A stretch of DNA of 21,613 bases from Isohypsibius dastychi (taxonomy: Eukaryota > Tardigrada > Eutardigrada > Parachela > Isohypsibiidae). The notes under the pieces are model-generated. The model was not told the DNA's origin, did no database searches, and was given only the letters and a program-made list of their open reading frames with translations. Position numbers and translations under genes: made by a program. This document shows positions 21,561 to 21,613 of this stretch, piece after piece (the stretch's first letter is position 1; each line of letters begins with the position of its first letter). The DNA lies in NCBI GenBank assembly GCA_034696485.1, contig JAQIWT010000386.1, forward strand, positions 1 through 21,613, written 5' to 3'.

Positions 21561-21583
21561 GGGTGTATATTTTATATACACCC
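21561..21583. repeat. Perfect hairpin, 10-bp stem and 3-nt loop
   Basis: GGGTGTATAT, loop TTT, ATATACACCC. It contains TATATAAA on the minus strand, so it could be read as a TATA box, but no gene is seen within 1.3 kb downstream on that strand apart from the dynein gene itself. A smaller palindrome, GCTCGTTCGAGC, lies just upstream at 21542-21553. Confidence 0.6.
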
Positions 21584-21613
21584 CCTGCTTTTCTCGACTG
21601 CTATGGCTCAAAA

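Larger units (their letters stand above)
20501..21613. other. 5' flanking region without a recognised gene
   Basis: Open frames here (for example about 120 codons on the minus strand at 20808-21173 and on the plus strand at 21052-21405) overlap the two repeat copies and match no family I know. The 20500-20830 part is AT-rich. Apart from the repeats and the hairpin I see nothing. Confidence 0.6.

Noticed and set aside
1-21613. CRISPR array, tRNA or rRNA genes, bacterial operon signals
   Set aside because: No regularly spaced repeats, cloverleaf or rRNA signature seen; the window is intron-bearing eukaryotic DNA.

Overview
This is eukaryotic, animal-type nuclear DNA. About 83% of it (2344-20236, minus strand) is one intact, intron-rich axonemal dynein heavy chain gene of the outer-arm beta class (DNAH9/DNAH11/DNAH17 group, closest in my recall to DNAH17). 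I spliced it by hand. 48 exons join in one open frame of 13,392 nt, about 4,463 residues, which is the normal family length, with no frameshift or internal stop. All the expected parts are present: tail, linker, AAA1-AAA4 with P-loops, antiparallel stalk with microtubule-binding domain, AAA5, AAA6 and the C-terminal domain. The species has motile cilia or flagella. The exon style, with 39 of 47 introns only 49-65 bp long, points to a compact invertebrate genome; a flatworm or another small-intron animal would fit, but the sequence alone does not settle the phylum.

Layout. 1-31: a C11/G17 homopolymer pair at the window edge. About 137/252/357-2174, plus strand: an unrecognised protein-coding gene with at least one 54-bp intron and an AATAAA overlapping its stop codon. 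2175-2343: a 169-bp tail-to-tail intergenic gap. 2344-20236, minus strand: the dynein gene. 20237-21613: 5' flank with no convincing gene; it holds forkhead-like and X-box-like sites upstream of the dynein start, two inverted copies of an A-tailed dispersed repeat, and a perfect 10-bp-stem hairpin.

Points of most interest. (1) Three introns are stop-free multiples of three and would be annotated as coding if only ORFs were followed; family alignment shows they are introns. (2) The true C-terminus lies in a separate 60-nt exon beyond the apparent stop at 2454. (3) Intron length is very tightly constrained. (4) The inverted repeat copies are a candidate lineage-specific retroelement. Family comparisons here come from remembered dynein sequences, not from a search.
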